64,000 nucleotides of DNA, from NCBI GenBank assembly GCA_027449125.1, contig DAIDME010000014.1, forward strand, positions 79,324 through 143,323. Reading direction: 5' to 3'. Of the stretch, positions 41,779-50,420 are shown in pieces. The stretch comes from Solirubrobacterales bacterium (GTDB lineage Bacteria; Actinomycetota; Thermoleophilia; Solirubrobacterales; Solirubrobacteraceae). The notes under the pieces are model-generated. The model ran no database searches and had not been told where the DNA came from. It saw only the letters and a list, made by a program, of their open reading frames with translations. The translations under genes were made by a program, and so were the position numbers. The first letter of the stretch is position 1; the number at the start of each line of letters is the position of its first letter.

Positions 41779-42353
41779 CGCCGCGCCGCCCTGAGCGCCT
41801 GGGCGATCAGATCCTCAGGTGTCTCCGCAGCGATGCCCGCGAGCAGCGACTCCGCCTCCTGAGGGGTGTACCCGAGCCCGATCAGCCCATCCCTGGCAAT
41901 CGCCTGCGGCTCCCCGGGCGCCGCGATCCCCGGCGCCTGCGCCGGCACCGTGGCGGCCACCTTCTCACGCAGCTCGACGATGATCCGCTCCGCGGTGCGC
42001 TTGCCGACGCCCTTGACCGCCTGGAAACGGGCGCTGTCGCCCGACGCTATGGCCCCCAGCAGCGCCCGCGGCGGTCCGCCTGACAGCACCTCCAGGGCCA
42101 GCTTCGGACCGACGGACTGCACCCCGAGCAACATCAGGAACAGGTCCCGCTCCTCCTCGGTTGCGAAGCCGTAGAGCACGAGCGCGTCCTCCCGCGCGAT
42201 CAGGTGCGTGTGGATCGTCACCTGGTGCCCGACCGCCGGTACCTGCCGGAGGGTCTCCGCCGAGACCGCGAGCCGGTAGCCCACGCCGCCGCAATCGATG
42301 ACCACGTGGTCAGATCGCCGCACGACCACGCTGCCGCTGACGAGTGCGATCAC
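41775..42353 (-). CDS. ruvA: Holliday junction DNA-binding subunit RuvA
   Basis: 192 residues from a GTG. The N-terminal OB fold ([26 protein letters not shown]) is followed by helix-hairpin-helix motifs ([37 protein letters not shown]) and the C-terminal RuvB-binding helical domain ([12 protein letters not shown]). It sits 16 bp after ruvC in the ruvCAB operon. Confidence 0.96.
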   Translation of the reverse strand: MIALVSGSVVVRRSDHVVIDCGGVGYRLAVSAETLRQVPAVGHQVTIHTHLIAREDALVLYGFATEEERDLFLMLLGVQSVGPKLALEVLSGGPPRALLGAIASGDSARFQAVKGVGKRTAERIIVELREKVAATVPAQAPGIAAPGEPQAIARDGLIGLGYTPQEAESLLAGIAAETPEDLIAQALRAARR

Positions 42354-42369
42354 GCCGTCCCCCGTGAGA

Positions 42370-42870
42370 TCACGAGCCCACCCGGGCTATCGCGGCGGCC
42401 AGCGGGGCGCGGTTGATGGCGCAGAGCGCCACCGCCAGCGCATCGGCGGCATGGTCTGGCCGCGGTGGGCCGCTCATCCCGAGCAGCCGGGCGACCATGC
42501 GCGCCACCTGCTCCTTGCCGGCGCGCCCGCTACCGCACACCGCCGACTTCACCGCCTGCGGCGTGTGCACGCGCACCGGCACGCCATGCTGACCAGCCGC
42601 CAGCATCACCACCCCGCGCGCCTGCCCGACGGCCATCGCGCTCACCACGTTGGCGCCGAAGTACAGCTCTTCAACGGCCACCTCATCGACCTCGTGGGCG
42701 ATCATCAGCTGGCCGACGTCGGCGTGTATCTCGGCGAGCCTCGCCTCCGGGGTCGCCGTGGCGGCGGTCTCGATCACGCCAAAGGCGAGCGCGTGCAAGC
42801 GCGATCCCCTGGCGCTCACCACGCCGTAGCCTGTGTTGGCGATACCGGGATCGATGCCCAAGACGATCAT
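42370..42870 (-). CDS. ruvC: Holliday junction resolvase RuvC
   Basis: 166 residues. The catalytic acidic residues are in GIDPGIANTGYGVV, the VEELYFGAN segment (Glu) and GPPRPDHAADALAVAL near the C-terminus. It cuts four-way junctions held by RuvAB. It is the first gene of ruvCAB. Its usual upstream partner yebC is about 1.8 kb away, beyond an inserted plus-strand gene. Confidence 0.96.
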   Translation of the reverse strand: MIVLGIDPGIANTGYGVVSARGSRLHALAFGVIETAATATPEARLAEIHADVGQLMIAHEVDEVAVEELYFGANVVSAMAVGQARGVVMLAAGQHGVPVRVHTPQAVKSAVCGSGRAGKEQVARMVARLLGMSGPPRPDHAADALAVALCAINRAPLAAAIARVGS

Positions 42871-42959
42871 GTGTTCGCCTATTCAACGCGCTCGGTCGGA
42901 CGCCTTCCGCTGCGCGGCGTTTCGTTTTTGGCGCAACGAGCGGAAAGTGCCGCCCTGGT

Positions 42960-43001
42960 AGGGGGGTCGATTCGAGCCGCTCGATGCCTCCATTGGATAT
43001 G
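42960..43001 (+). promoter_or_regulatory. Structured leader shared with the replication-relaxation gene (copy 2)
   Basis: AGGGGGGTCGATT, then the hairpin CGAG-CCG-CTCG, then GATGCCTCCATTG. The conserved blocks match 29511-29552, while the inner hairpin has a different sequence but still pairs, suggesting selection on structure. ATG 42984 lies inside the second block and ATG 42999 follows it. Confidence 0.65.
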
Positions 43002-43904
43002 CAACCAGCGGCAGAACCCGAGCGGCTCGAACGCCTGCGTGTGCGCGCGACCGCACAGCACGGGCTCGTGACCCGCGCGCAGATGCTCGCGCTCGGGATC
43101 CCTGAGCGGACGCTCGCCGACTGGTGCAGGCGAGGTCTCCTGACCCGGGTCCGCCGGCTCCCGGGCGTCTACGCACTCGGACCGCACGCGCAGACGCCGG
43201 AGCGGACACTCTGGGCGGCTGTGCTCTACGCCGGCCCGGGCGCGATGCTCAGCCACCTGACCGCTGCGTGGTGGTACGGCCTGGTGGACTCTCCGCCCCA
43301 GGGCCTGGTGCAGGTGAGCACACCTCGACAGGTCAGCTCCCGGCCTGGGATCGAGGTGCACCCAAGGCGCCAGCTGGAACGGGCCCTGTACCGCCGGCTG
43401 CCCGTGAGCGGCGAGGCGCAGACAGTGCTCGACCTCGCGGCCACCGCCCCCGCGCTGCTGGTGCGCAAGGCCCTTGCCAAGCTCGACTACCGCCGGCGGC
43501 TGGATGTTGGGGCGCTGGCCGGGCTGTGTGGGCCAGGCGTTCCAGGCAGCGCCGCATTGCGTCAGGCGCTCGCCGAGCACGAGCCGCGGCTGGCACGCAC
43601 AAACGGGCGCCTTGAGGAGGACTTCCTGATCTGGTGCGAGCATCACGAGCTGCCGTTGCCGCGGCTCAACGTACGCGTGCACGGCATCCTCGTGGACGCC
43701 TACTGGCCAACCCCCGGCCTGGTCATCGAACTGGACGGCCACGCCAACCACTCGAGTCCGGCCCAGCTTCGCCGCGACCGCCGCAACGACCTGTTGCTGC
43801 GCGAGCATGGCCTCACCGTGCTGCGCTACGACTGGGCGCTTGTCCACGGCGAGCGGCACCGCCTGTACCGCGAGCTGGCTGGGCTGCTCGGGCGGTCTTT
43901 GTGA
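42984..43904 (+). CDS. AbiEi-like wHTH plus DUF559 (Vsr-like nuclease) protein
   Basis: 306 residues. The N-terminus is an AbiEi-antitoxin-type winged helix (HGLVTRAQMLALGIPERTLADWCRRGLLTRVRRLPGVYAL). A middle domain follows (VHPRRQLERALYRRLPVSGEAQTVLDLA). The C-terminus is DUF559, a Vsr/endonuclease-like fold (RLNVRVHGILVDAYWPTPGLVIELDGHANH...RRNDLLLREHGLTVLRYDW). The D...ELDG spacing fits a metal-dependent nuclease. No AbiEii toxin gene is adjacent. It is oriented opposite to both flanking operons, pointing to insertion. It probably binds DNA and may autoregulate through its leader. Confidence 0.85.
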   Translation: MPPLDMQPAAEPERLERLRVRATAQHGLVTRAQMLALGIPERTLADWCRRGLLTRVRRLPGVYALGPHAQTPERTLWAAVLYAGPGAMLSHLTAAWWYGLVDSPPQGLVQVSTPRQVSSRPGIEVHPRRQLERALYRRLPVSGEAQTVLDLAATAPALLVRKALAKLDYRRRLDVGALAGLCGPGVPGSAALRQALAEHEPRLARTNGRLEEDFLIWCEHHELPLPRLNVRVHGILVDAYWPTPGLVIELDGHANHSSPAQLRRDRRNDLLLREHGLTVLRYDWALVHGERHRLYRELAGLLGRSL

Positions 43905-43941
43905 AAAACCATGCAAGATCCTGCATGGTTTTTCACAAAGA
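43896..43941. terminator. 46-bp near-perfect palindrome at the end of the DUF559 gene
   Basis: TCTTTGTGAAAAACCATGCA (43896-43915) and its exact complement (43922-43941) are separated by AGATCC. The palindrome starts inside the last codons of the DUF559 gene and is AT-rich against a very GC-rich background. With A5 and T5 runs in its arms it can terminate transcription from both converging genes, or represent the end of a mobile unit. Confidence 0.8.
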
Positions 43942-43972
43942 TCCCGGCGGGAGACCGCCGCGGGCGCCCGGC

Positions 43973-44024
43973 GGGAGGCCGAGCCGCGCGCCCCCGGTGG
44001 GAGGCCGAGCCGCGCGCCCCCGGT
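43973..44024. repeat. Two tandem copies of a 26-bp unit
   Basis: Two exact adjacent copies of a 26-bp unit beginning GGGAGGCCGAGCC. They lie in the 105 bp between the palindrome and the FKBP stop codon. No coding capacity. Confidence 0.85.
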
Positions 44025-44046
44025 GGGCCGTCCACCGGCGATGCGC

Positions 44047-44628
44047 CTACTTGACGACCTTGAGCAGGTCTACGTCGAAGATCAGCGTCGAGTTGGGTGG
44101 GATCGTCGAGCCGCTCCCGGCCTTGCCGTAGGCCAGCGCGGGCGGGATGATCAGCTCGCGCCGGCCACCGACCTTCATGCCGACGAGCCCCTTGACCCAG
44201 CCCGCGATCACGGAACCGGTGCTCAGTGAGAAGGAGATCGCCTTGCCGGGCGTGTCACGCCACGAGGCGTCGAAGAGCTTGCCGTTCTTGTAGAGCACGC
44301 CTACATAGTTGACGTAGACCGTGTCTCCATCCTTGGCCGTCGCCCCGGTGCCGGTGATCAGGTTGTGGATCACGAGCTTCGTCGGTGGCGGTCCCGATGG
44401 AGGTTTGATCACCGGCTCCTTGGAGAGCGGGCCGGTCTTGGGGGTCGTCACGGTGAGCGCCGCGGTCGTCGTCGTGTTCGTGGCGGGCGCCGCCTTGAGC
44501 GTGGTGCTCGTCGGTCCACTGCTGGGCGCGAGCATCACCCCGGCAGCCCGGGTGCTCGAGCCGCACGCGGACACACCCAAGGCGATACCAGCGGCCGCGA
44601 TCAGCGCTGTAAGCGATTTGAAACTCAT
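44047..44628 (-). CDS. FKBP-type peptidyl-prolyl cis-trans isomerase, lipoprotein
   Basis: 193 residues. The start at 44628 gives a lipoprotein signal with lipobox LGVSACG. A Thr/Pro-rich linker of about 60 residues leads to the FKBP domain (DGDTVYVNYVGVLYKNGKLFDASW; VIAGWVKGLVGMKVGGRRELIIPPALAYG; LIFDVDLLKV). It probably assists folding of exported proteins at the outer face of the membrane. It lies between yebC and the DUF559 gene on the minus strand. Confidence 0.92.
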   Translation of the reverse strand: MSFKSLTALIAAAGIALGVSACGSSTRAAGVMLAPSSGPTSTTLKAAPATNTTTTAALTVTTPKTGPLSKEPVIKPPSGPPPTKLVIHNLITGTGATAKDGDTVYVNYVGVLYKNGKLFDASWRDTPGKAISFSLSTGSVIAGWVKGLVGMKVGGRRELIIPPALAYGKAGSGSTIPPNSTLIFDVDLLKVVK

Positions 44629-44672
44629 CCGGGCTGCGAGCGTAGCGGGACCTCGGCACGAACGCGTCGCGG

Positions 44673-45422
44673 TCACCCGGCGATCCGCTCCAGAACGTCG
44701 ACGTCCACGTCGTAGTTCGCGTGGACAGCCCCGATGTCATCGGACTCTTCCAGCGCGTCGATGAGTTTCATAAGTTTCGCCGCCTCGTCCTCGGCGAGCG
44801 GCACCCTCGACTTGGGCCGCTGCGTCACGTCGGCGCTCTCGATCTCCACGCCGGCGGCCATCAGTGCATCCTGGACGACTCCCAGCTCGCCTGGCGCCGT
44901 GATGATCTCGTAGACGTCGTCGTCCATCACGATGTCCTGAGCGCCGGCGTCGATCGCAACGATCAGATCCTCCTCGCCGTAGCGTTCGCCGTCCACCACC
45001 AGCACCCCCTGCTTGTCGAACAGGTAGGCAACCGATCCGGGCTCGCCCAGCGAGCCGCCGTTCTTGCCCATGATGTGACGCACGTCCGCCGCTGTGCGGT
45101 TGCGGTTGTCGGTGAGTGCCTCGATCAACATCGCGACGCCACCCGGGCCGTAGCCTTCGTAGAGCACGGTCTCCCAGCTCTCCGCGTCGGCGCCGGCCCC
45201 GGTTCCCTTCTGGATGGCCCGCTCGATGTTGTCCTTCGGCATCGATGCGTCCCTGGCCTTCTGCACCGCGAGCGCCAGCGCCGCGTTCCCACTCGGGTCG
45301 CCTCCCCCCTCCTTGGCCGCGACGGTTATCGCGCGCGCGAGCTTGGTGAAATGCTGGCCGCGACGCGCGTCCACAACCGCCTTCTTGTGCTTGATTGAAG
45401 CCCACTTGGAATGCCCTGACAT
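44673..45422 (-). CDS. yebC: YebC/TACO1-family translation factor / regulator
   Basis: 249 residues. The N-terminal SGHSKWASIKHKKAVVDARRG, central ARDASMPKDNIERAIQKGTG, and EGYGPGGVAMLIEALTDNRNRT are diagnostic. Family members bind DNA or help ribosomes through difficult proline motifs. The start at 45422 gives the standard length; the longer ORF reads into a GC-rich repeat region. It normally sits directly upstream of ruvC. Confidence 0.94.
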   Translation of the reverse strand: MSGHSKWASIKHKKAVVDARRGQHFTKLARAITVAAKEGGGDPSGNAALALAVQKARDASMPKDNIERAIQKGTGAGADAESWETVLYEGYGPGGVAMLIEALTDNRNRTAADVRHIMGKNGGSLGEPGSVAYLFDKQGVLVVDGERYGEEDLIVAIDAGAQDIVMDDDVYEIITAPGELGVVQDALMAAGVEIESADVTQRPKSRVPLAEDEAAKLMKLIDALEESDDIGAVHANYDVDVDVLERIAG

Positions 45423-45496
45423 GGGGTACCAGTCTACGTCGCCCCGCCGGCCGCCCAGCTCGAGGCCGCGTGCGAGCTGGGGCGGCGCCACGGGAC

Positions 45497-45562
45497 GGCC
45501 GCCACCCAGCCACGACCCGGCCGCCACCCGGCCGCCACCCAGCCGCCACCCAGCCGCGACCG
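45497..45562. repeat. Six 11-bp tandem units between yebC and the phosphohexomutase gene
   Basis: Consecutive units of the form RGCCGCCACCC (45497, 45508, 45519, 45530, 45541, 45552), two of them slightly degenerate. They fill much of the divergent promoter region between yebC and the mutase gene. Confidence 0.85.
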
Positions 45563-45585
45563 GCGGCCGGATAGGATCAGCGCTG

Positions 45586-46953
45586 ATGACCATCTCACCG
45601 TCCGTTTTCAAGGCCTACGACATCCGCGGCATCCATGGCACCGACCTGGACGAGGGCGGTGCACGCCTGGTCGGGAGAGCCTTCGCACGGGTGATCGCGG
45701 CCATGGAGCAACGGCCGACGAGCGAGCTGCGCCTGGCTCTCGGGCGTGACATGCGCCTCAGCGCGCCGGGCATGGCGGGCGCGTATGCCGCGGGCATGGC
45801 GGCTGAGGGCGCGCATGTGATCGACGCGGGTCAGATCGGCACTGAAATGCTGTACTTCCTGGTCGGCTCGCGTGACCTCGACGGTGGCCTGATGTGCACC
45901 GCGTCGCACAACCCCAAGGCCTACACGGGCGCAAAGCTCGTACGCCGCGGCGCCGTGGCGCTCTCGGGCGACGCGGGCATCAGCGAGATCCGTGAGCTCA
46001 CCGCAGGGGATATGGGACCGGAGCCCGGCGGTGGCGGCGTCCAGGAGGTCGAAATCGCCCCGGCCTTCCACCAGCACGTCCTCGGCTTCATCGATCCGCA
46101 AGCGATCACGCCGCTCAAGGTCGTGGTGGATGGCGGCAACGGGATGGCCGGACCAATGGTTGGTCCGCTGCTGGAGCAGCTGGGCCTCGCCCTCAGCACC
46201 TCCTACTGGGAGCCGAACGGCGACTTCCCCGATCACGAGCCAAATCCGCTGCTACCTGAGAACCGTGCGTTCATCATGGGCGAGGTGCTCAGGCAGGGCG
46301 CGGACCTGGGCATCGCCTGGGACGGTGACGCGGACCGTTGCTTCTTCATCGACGATGAGGGCCGGTTCGTCGACGGGGACTTTCTCACCGCGCTGCTGGG
46401 GGCATCGATGCTGCGCAAGCAGCCGGGCGAGACCATCCTGTACGACGTTCGCGCCAGCCGCGCGGTGGCTGACACGGTCGCCGCCGCGGGCGGGACAGCC
46501 CTGGTCAACCGCGTCGGCCATGCCTTCTTCAAGTCGCGCATGCGCGCAGAGGGCGGGATCTTCGGTGGTGAGGTGTCCGGGCACTACTACTTCAAGGACT
46601 TCTACTGCGCCGATTCCGGCACGATCCCGGCGCTGCTGATGCTCGAGGAGCTCTCGCGCTCCGGCCTGAAGCTCTCCGAGCTGCTCGCGCCGCTGCGCAG
46701 CCGCTATTTCATCTCGGGTGAGATCAACTCCGAGGTGAGCGATCCGAACGCCAAGATGGCGCAGATCGCGGAGCGCTACGCCGACGCGCGCCAGAGTCGG
46801 CTCGACGGCATCTCCGTCGACTACCAGGACTGGCACTTCAACGTGCGTGCGTCGAACACCGAACCACTGCTGCGCCTCTGCCTGGAGTCGCTGGTCTCCC
46901 CCGCGCACATGGAAGCCAAGCGGGACGAGGTGCTCGCCCTGATCAGGGCGTGA
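45586..46953 (+). CDS. manB: Phosphomannomutase/phosphoglucomutase
   Basis: 455 residues from ATG 45586. Motifs are FKAYDIRGIHGTDL, the phosphoserine loop MCTASHNPKAYTGAKLV, metal-binding AWDGDADRCFFID, GGEVSGHYYFKD, and the phosphate-binding NVRASNTEPLLRL. It interconverts mannose or glucose 6- and 1-phosphates for sugar-nucleotide synthesis. The stop overlaps the next gene (GTGA). Confidence 0.92.
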   Translation: MTISPSVFKAYDIRGIHGTDLDEGGARLVGRAFARVIAAMEQRPTSELRLALGRDMRLSAPGMAGAYAAGMAAEGAHVIDAGQIGTEMLYFLVGSRDLDGGLMCTASHNPKAYTGAKLVRRGAVALSGDAGISEIRELTAGDMGPEPGGGGVQEVEIAPAFHQHVLGFIDPQAITPLKVVVDGGNGMAGPMVGPLLEQLGLALSTSYWEPNGDFPDHEPNPLLPENRAFIMGEVLRQGADLGIAWDGDADRCFFIDDEGRFVDGDFLTALLGASMLRKQPGETILYDVRASRAVADTVAAAGGTALVNRVGHAFFKSRMRAEGGIFGGEVSGHYYFKDFYCADSGTIPALLMLEELSRSGLKLSELLAPLRSRYFISGEINSEVSDPNAKMAQIAERYADARQSRLDGISVDYQDWHFNVRASNTEPLLRLCLESLVSPAHMEAKRDEVLALIRA

Positions 46954-47945
46954 CCGTCCAGCTCAGCAGCCAGGCGGCCCCGGGAGTCCACCGGATCCCG
47001 CTGCCGACCCCGTTTCAGGTGGGGGACGTCAACTGCTACCTGCTGACCGGCGAGCCGCTGACGCTGGTCGACACCGGCCCCAACTCGGGCACTGCACTCG
47101 ACCGGCTCGATCGCGCCCTGGACGAGCTGGGGCTGCGCATCGGTGACCTTGAACTGATCGTGCTCACACACCAGCACATGGATCACGAAGGGCTGCTGGA
47201 GATCCTGGCTCGCCGCTGCTCAGCGCAGGTGGCGGCCTTCGCCCCACTACAGCCATGGCTGGCCGACTACCACCGCAGCGCCCGCGCCGACGACATCTAC
47301 GCGCAGCGCGTCATGAGCCGGCACGGGCTGCCCCGTGAGCTCGTCGCACTGATCGGAGTGCTCAGCGCCGGAATGCATGCGTACGGTTCCTCGGGGGCGG
47401 TCACCAGGCCCCTCCGTGAAGGCGACCGCCTGGCGATGGGCGGCCGGGACTTCGCCGTGTACGAGCGCCCGGGCCACAGCCCGTCAGACATCGTGTTCCT
47501 GCACGAGCACAGCGGCTTGATGCTCGGTGGCGACCATCTGCTTTCGAGCATCTCGTCAAACGCGCTGGTCAGCCGGCCGCTCAACGGTCCGCTCCAGGCG
47601 CCAAGGCCGCAGCCGCTGGTCGTCTACGCGGAGTCGCTGGCCGCGACCGGGATGATGCCGGTGAAGCTCATGCTGACCGGTCACGGCGAGGCCATCCTCG
47701 AGCACCGTGCGCTGATCGACTCGCGTCTGGAGGCCCAGCGCCGGCGTGCGCGCCAGATCCTGCGCCTGATAAGCGATCGGCCCCTGACCGCTCACGAGAT
47801 CGCGCTGCGCATGTGGGGCGATGTCGCGATCACCCAGGCTTACCTGACGCTCAGCGAGACGCTCGGTCACATCGACCTGCTGCTGCGCGACGGACGCGTC
47901 CACGAGTTCGACGCCGATGGGCTGAGCAGGTTCCAAGCCGCGTGA
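46950..47945 (+). CDS. Metallo-beta-lactamase-fold hydrolase with C-terminal winged helix
   Basis: 331 residues from a GTG. The metal site is THQHMDHEG near residue 75, with RPGHSPSDIVF and LTGHGE downstream. The last ~60 residues (DRPLTAHEIALRMWGDVAITQAYLTLSETLGHIDLLLRDGRV) form the winged helix seen in LACTB2-like and RNA-acting MBL proteins. The substrate is unknown; hydrolysis of a thioester, lactone or nucleic-acid end is possible. Confidence 0.85.
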   Translation: MTVQLSSQAAPGVHRIPLPTPFQVGDVNCYLLTGEPLTLVDTGPNSGTALDRLDRALDELGLRIGDLELIVLTHQHMDHEGLLEILARRCSAQVAAFAPLQPWLADYHRSARADDIYAQRVMSRHGLPRELVALIGVLSAGMHAYGSSGAVTRPLREGDRLAMGGRDFAVYERPGHSPSDIVFLHEHSGLMLGGDHLLSSISSNALVSRPLNGPLQAPRPQPLVVYAESLAATGMMPVKLMLTGHGEAILEHRALIDSRLEAQRRRARQILRLISDRPLTAHEIALRMWGDVAITQAYLTLSETLGHIDLLLRDGRVHEFDADGLSRFQAA

Positions 47946-47964
47946 GCGCGCTGCCTCGGCCGCT

Positions 47965-48747
47965 TTACACGGCGTTGCCGCCGCTGGCCGTCGTCTGAGC
48001 GGTCGAAGTCGTACCGGCGGTGCTCGTCCCACCGCCGCCACCGCCGCCACCGCCGCCACCCTGCCCACCCTGCCCGCCCTGACCACCTGCCTGCGCACTG
48101 AACGCGCTCGCTCCCGGCAGCATCGGTGAGAGCGTCGCGCGCCCGCACGCGGCCACACCGGGGAGCGCGACCTTCATCGTGACCGTGTCGTTGGGCGCGT
48201 AGATCTGCAGCGCACTGGCCGTCGGGCAGCTGCCGCCTCCCGGCGCCACGTCGCTGGAGACGATCCTGAAGGACGCCTCCTCGCCGGGCGCCAAGGTCAG
48301 CAGGTTGGCCGGCGTCGCACCGACGACGTCGGCCGTGGTGCGCGTGGCGTTGGTGGGCAGCGCCGCGCCGCTCGACGAGAGGAACTCCACTCCCGGCCAA
48401 CCGTAGGTCTGGCAGGCCGTCTTGCCGGTGTTCTTCAGCGCGAACCCGAGCACCAGCGTTCCGGCGGCGCCGTTGGTGCCGAGCAGCGACGGCCTCAGGT
48501 CGGCGGCTGTGCAAGGGTTCCTCAGCCCCGTCGGAGTTGTCGCCGGGCCGGTGGCGACGGTGTCGGTCAGCGGTCCCGTGGACGTGGTGGGCGTGGTGGC
48601 AACCGGCTGCGCGACCGTCCCCGTGCCCTGGCCGGACCGCTTGGCGGCATGGTGGGAAGCGGCGGCACCACCGCCGCAGGCTGCGACCAGGAGCGAGACC
48701 GAGCCGGCCGCCAGGGCCGCGGCACCAGAGCGTCGCAAGCGCATCAT
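47965..48747 (-). CDS. DUF4232 lipoprotein with polyglycine tail
   Basis: 260 residues. A lipoprotein signal (ALAAGSVSLLVAACGGG) and a Thr/Pro-rich linker lead to a DUF4232 domain (CTAADLRPSLLGTNGAAGTLVLGFALKNTGKTACQTYGWPGVEFL) of unknown role, common in actinobacterial envelopes. The C-terminus is a glycine-rich tract including about 11 consecutive Gly. The ATG overlaps the pdxT stop (ATGA), though a functional tie to PLP synthesis is not evident. Confidence 0.82.
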   Translation of the reverse strand: MMRLRRSGAAALAAGSVSLLVAACGGGAAASHHAAKRSGQGTGTVAQPVATTPTTSTGPLTDTVATGPATTPTGLRNPCTAADLRPSLLGTNGAAGTLVLGFALKNTGKTACQTYGWPGVEFLSSSGAALPTNATRTTADVVGATPANLLTLAPGEEASFRIVSSDVAPGGGSCPTASALQIYAPNDTVTMKVALPGVAACGRATLSPMLPGASAFSAQAGGQGGQGGQGGGGGGGGGGGTSTAGTTSTAQTTASGGNAV

Positions 48748-49361
48748 GTCTCTTTCGCGGACGCCGGCAGGAGTCCTGCCAACGAGAGGAAGAAGCGGTG
48801 CAGCCGGTCCTCCCCGGTCAACTCGGGATGAAACGAGAGCGCGAGCACCCGGCCCTGGCGGACCGCCACCGGGTGGCCGTCGACCTCCGCCAGCACCGAG
48901 ACCGCCGGACCGAGCTCAGTCACCCAGGGCGCCCGGATGAAGATCGCGTGGACAGGACCGCCGGAGACGCCGGCAAGCCGGAAGGACGCCTCGAACGAGT
49001 GCAGCTGCCGGCCAAAGGCGTTGCGCTGCGTGGCCACGTCGAGGATCCCCAGGTGGTCGCGGTCGAGCATGATCATCCCCGCACAGGTGCCGAAGATGGG
49101 CAGGCCACCGGCAGCGAGCTCGCGCAACGGCGCCGTGAGCCCTTCGCGCTCCACGCCGAGCGTCATCACGGTCGACTCGCCCCCGGGCAGCACGAGCGCA
49201 TCCAGTCCGTCCAGGTCCGCCGGCACACGCACCTGGCGGGTGCCCACTCCGAGGCCCGTGAGCACCCGCTCGTGCGCCTCGAAATCGCCCTGCAGGGCGA
49301 GCACTCCGACCACCGCTGAGCCGACGCCCTGCGCCCGATGCGAAACGCTGGTGGCGCTCAC
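48744..49361 (-). CDS. pdxT: Pyridoxal 5'-phosphate synthase glutaminase subunit
   Basis: 205 residues. Class I amidotransferase motifs are [20 protein letters not shown], the nucleophile in [10 protein letters not shown] and the [11 protein letters not shown] His-Glu pair. It delivers ammonia to PdxS for direct PLP synthesis. It overlaps pdxS by 4 nt. Confidence 0.95.
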   Translation of the reverse strand: MSATSVSHRAQGVGSAVVGVLALQGDFEAHERVLTGLGVGTRQVRVPADLDGLDALVLPGGESTVMTLGVEREGLTAPLRELAAGGLPIFGTCAGMIMLDRDHLGILDVATQRNAFGRQLHSFEASFRLAGVSGGPVHAIFIRAPWVTELGPAVSVLAEVDGHPVAVRQGRVLALSFHPELTGEDRLHRFFLSLAGLLPASAKET

Positions 49362-50263
49362 CAGCCGCGCGGCGAGAGCAGCTGCTCGGCCTCGAGCTTC
49401 GAGGTCTCGATGCTCTCCATCGCCGCGCCGAGCCCGGTCGAGGCTGCGGCCACGCGGGCCGGGTCGGCGTAGTGCGTGGTCGCCTCCACGATCGCGCGGG
49501 CACGCCGCTCCGGGTCAGACGACTTGAAGATGCCCGAACCGACGAAGACGCCCTCGGCGCCGAGCTGCATCACGAGCGAGGCGTCAGCCGGGGTCGCGAT
49601 CCCGCCGGCGCAGAACAGCACGACCGGCAGCTTGCCGTCCGCTGCCACCTGTCGCACGAGCGGCAGCGGCGCCTGAAGCTCCTTGGCGGCGGCGGCCAGC
49701 TCCTCGGGCCCGAGCACGGTCAGGTGCCGGATCTCCGAGCGGATCCGGCGCAGGTGCGTGACCGCGTTGACGATGTCCCCCGTGCCCGCCTCGCCCTTGG
49801 AGCGGATCATCGCCGCCCCCTCGCCGATCCGCCGCAGCGCCTCACCGAGGTTCGTCGCACCGCAAACGAACGGCGCCTTGAAGGCCCACTTGTCGATGTG
49901 GTTTGCGGTGTCGGCGGGGGTCAGCACCTCCGACTCGTCGATGTAGTCCACCTCGAGCGCCTCCAGCACCTGCGCCTCGGCGAAGTGACCGATGCGGGCC
50001 TTGGCCATCACCGGGATGCTCACCGCCTCCTGGATCCCCTGGATCATCTCGGGGTCGGACATGCGCGCCACCCCGCCGTCCCGGCGGATGTCCGCCGGCA
50101 CGCGCTCGAGCGCCATCACCGCCGCGGCGCCCGCGGCCTCCGCGATCCGCGCCTCCTCGGCCGTAACGACGTCCATGATCACGCCGCCCTTCAGCATCTC
50201 GGCCAGGCCGGCTTTGGTGGTGAAGGTCGATTCGTCGCGCGCGATGTGGCCGTTGGTGCTCAT
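49358..50263 (-). CDS. pdxS: Pyridoxal 5'-phosphate synthase synthase subunit
   Basis: 301 residues. The TIM barrel shows [63 protein letters not shown] and [30 protein letters not shown]. It forms the 12-mer with PdxT that makes PLP from ribose 5-phosphate, glyceraldehyde 3-phosphate and glutamine. ATG 50263 gives the standard N-terminus; upstream codons are non-coding. Confidence 0.97.
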   Translation of the reverse strand: MSTNGHIARDESTFTTKAGLAEMLKGGVIMDVVTAEEARIAEAAGAAAVMALERVPADIRRDGGVARMSDPEMIQGIQEAVSIPVMAKARIGHFAEAQVLEALEVDYIDESEVLTPADTANHIDKWAFKAPFVCGATNLGEALRRIGEGAAMIRSKGEAGTGDIVNAVTHLRRIRSEIRHLTVLGPEELAAAAKELQAPLPLVRQVAADGKLPVVLFCAGGIATPADASLVMQLGAEGVFVGSGIFKSSDPERRARAIVEATTHYADPARVAAASTGLGAAMESIETSKLEAEQLLSPRGW

Positions 50264-50380
50264 GTCGCAAGTGTAACCGCAGTGCAATTGGCCAGATCGG
50301 CGCAAGCTCACGGCGCCGCGGGCCGTCACGTGCACTCCCACCCGGGGACCGGCCACGCGGGCCGCGACGGTGGCTGAGCT

Positions 50381-50406
50381 GGCCGGTGGCCCGCTGGCCA
50401 CCGGCC
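50381..50406. repeat. 11-bp intergenic hairpin with CGCT loop downstream of the RpiR gene
   Basis: GGCCGGTGGCC (50381-50391) pairs with GGCCACCGGCC (50396-50406) around CGCT. It shares the 14-mer TGGCCCGCTGGCCA with the hairpin at 56999-57028. It sits just after the RpiR-type gene's stop on the minus strand and could be its terminator. Confidence 0.7.
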
Positions 50407-50420
50407 GCTGCCAAACGCCC

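Noticed and set aside
42984-43904. Complete AbiE toxin-antitoxin system
   Set aside because: Only the AbiEi-like wHTH is present and it is fused to DUF559; no nucleotidyltransferase toxin gene lies next to it.
45423-45611. N-terminal extension of YebC
   Set aside because: It is encoded by the 11-bp tandem repeats and precedes the invariant SGHSKW start.
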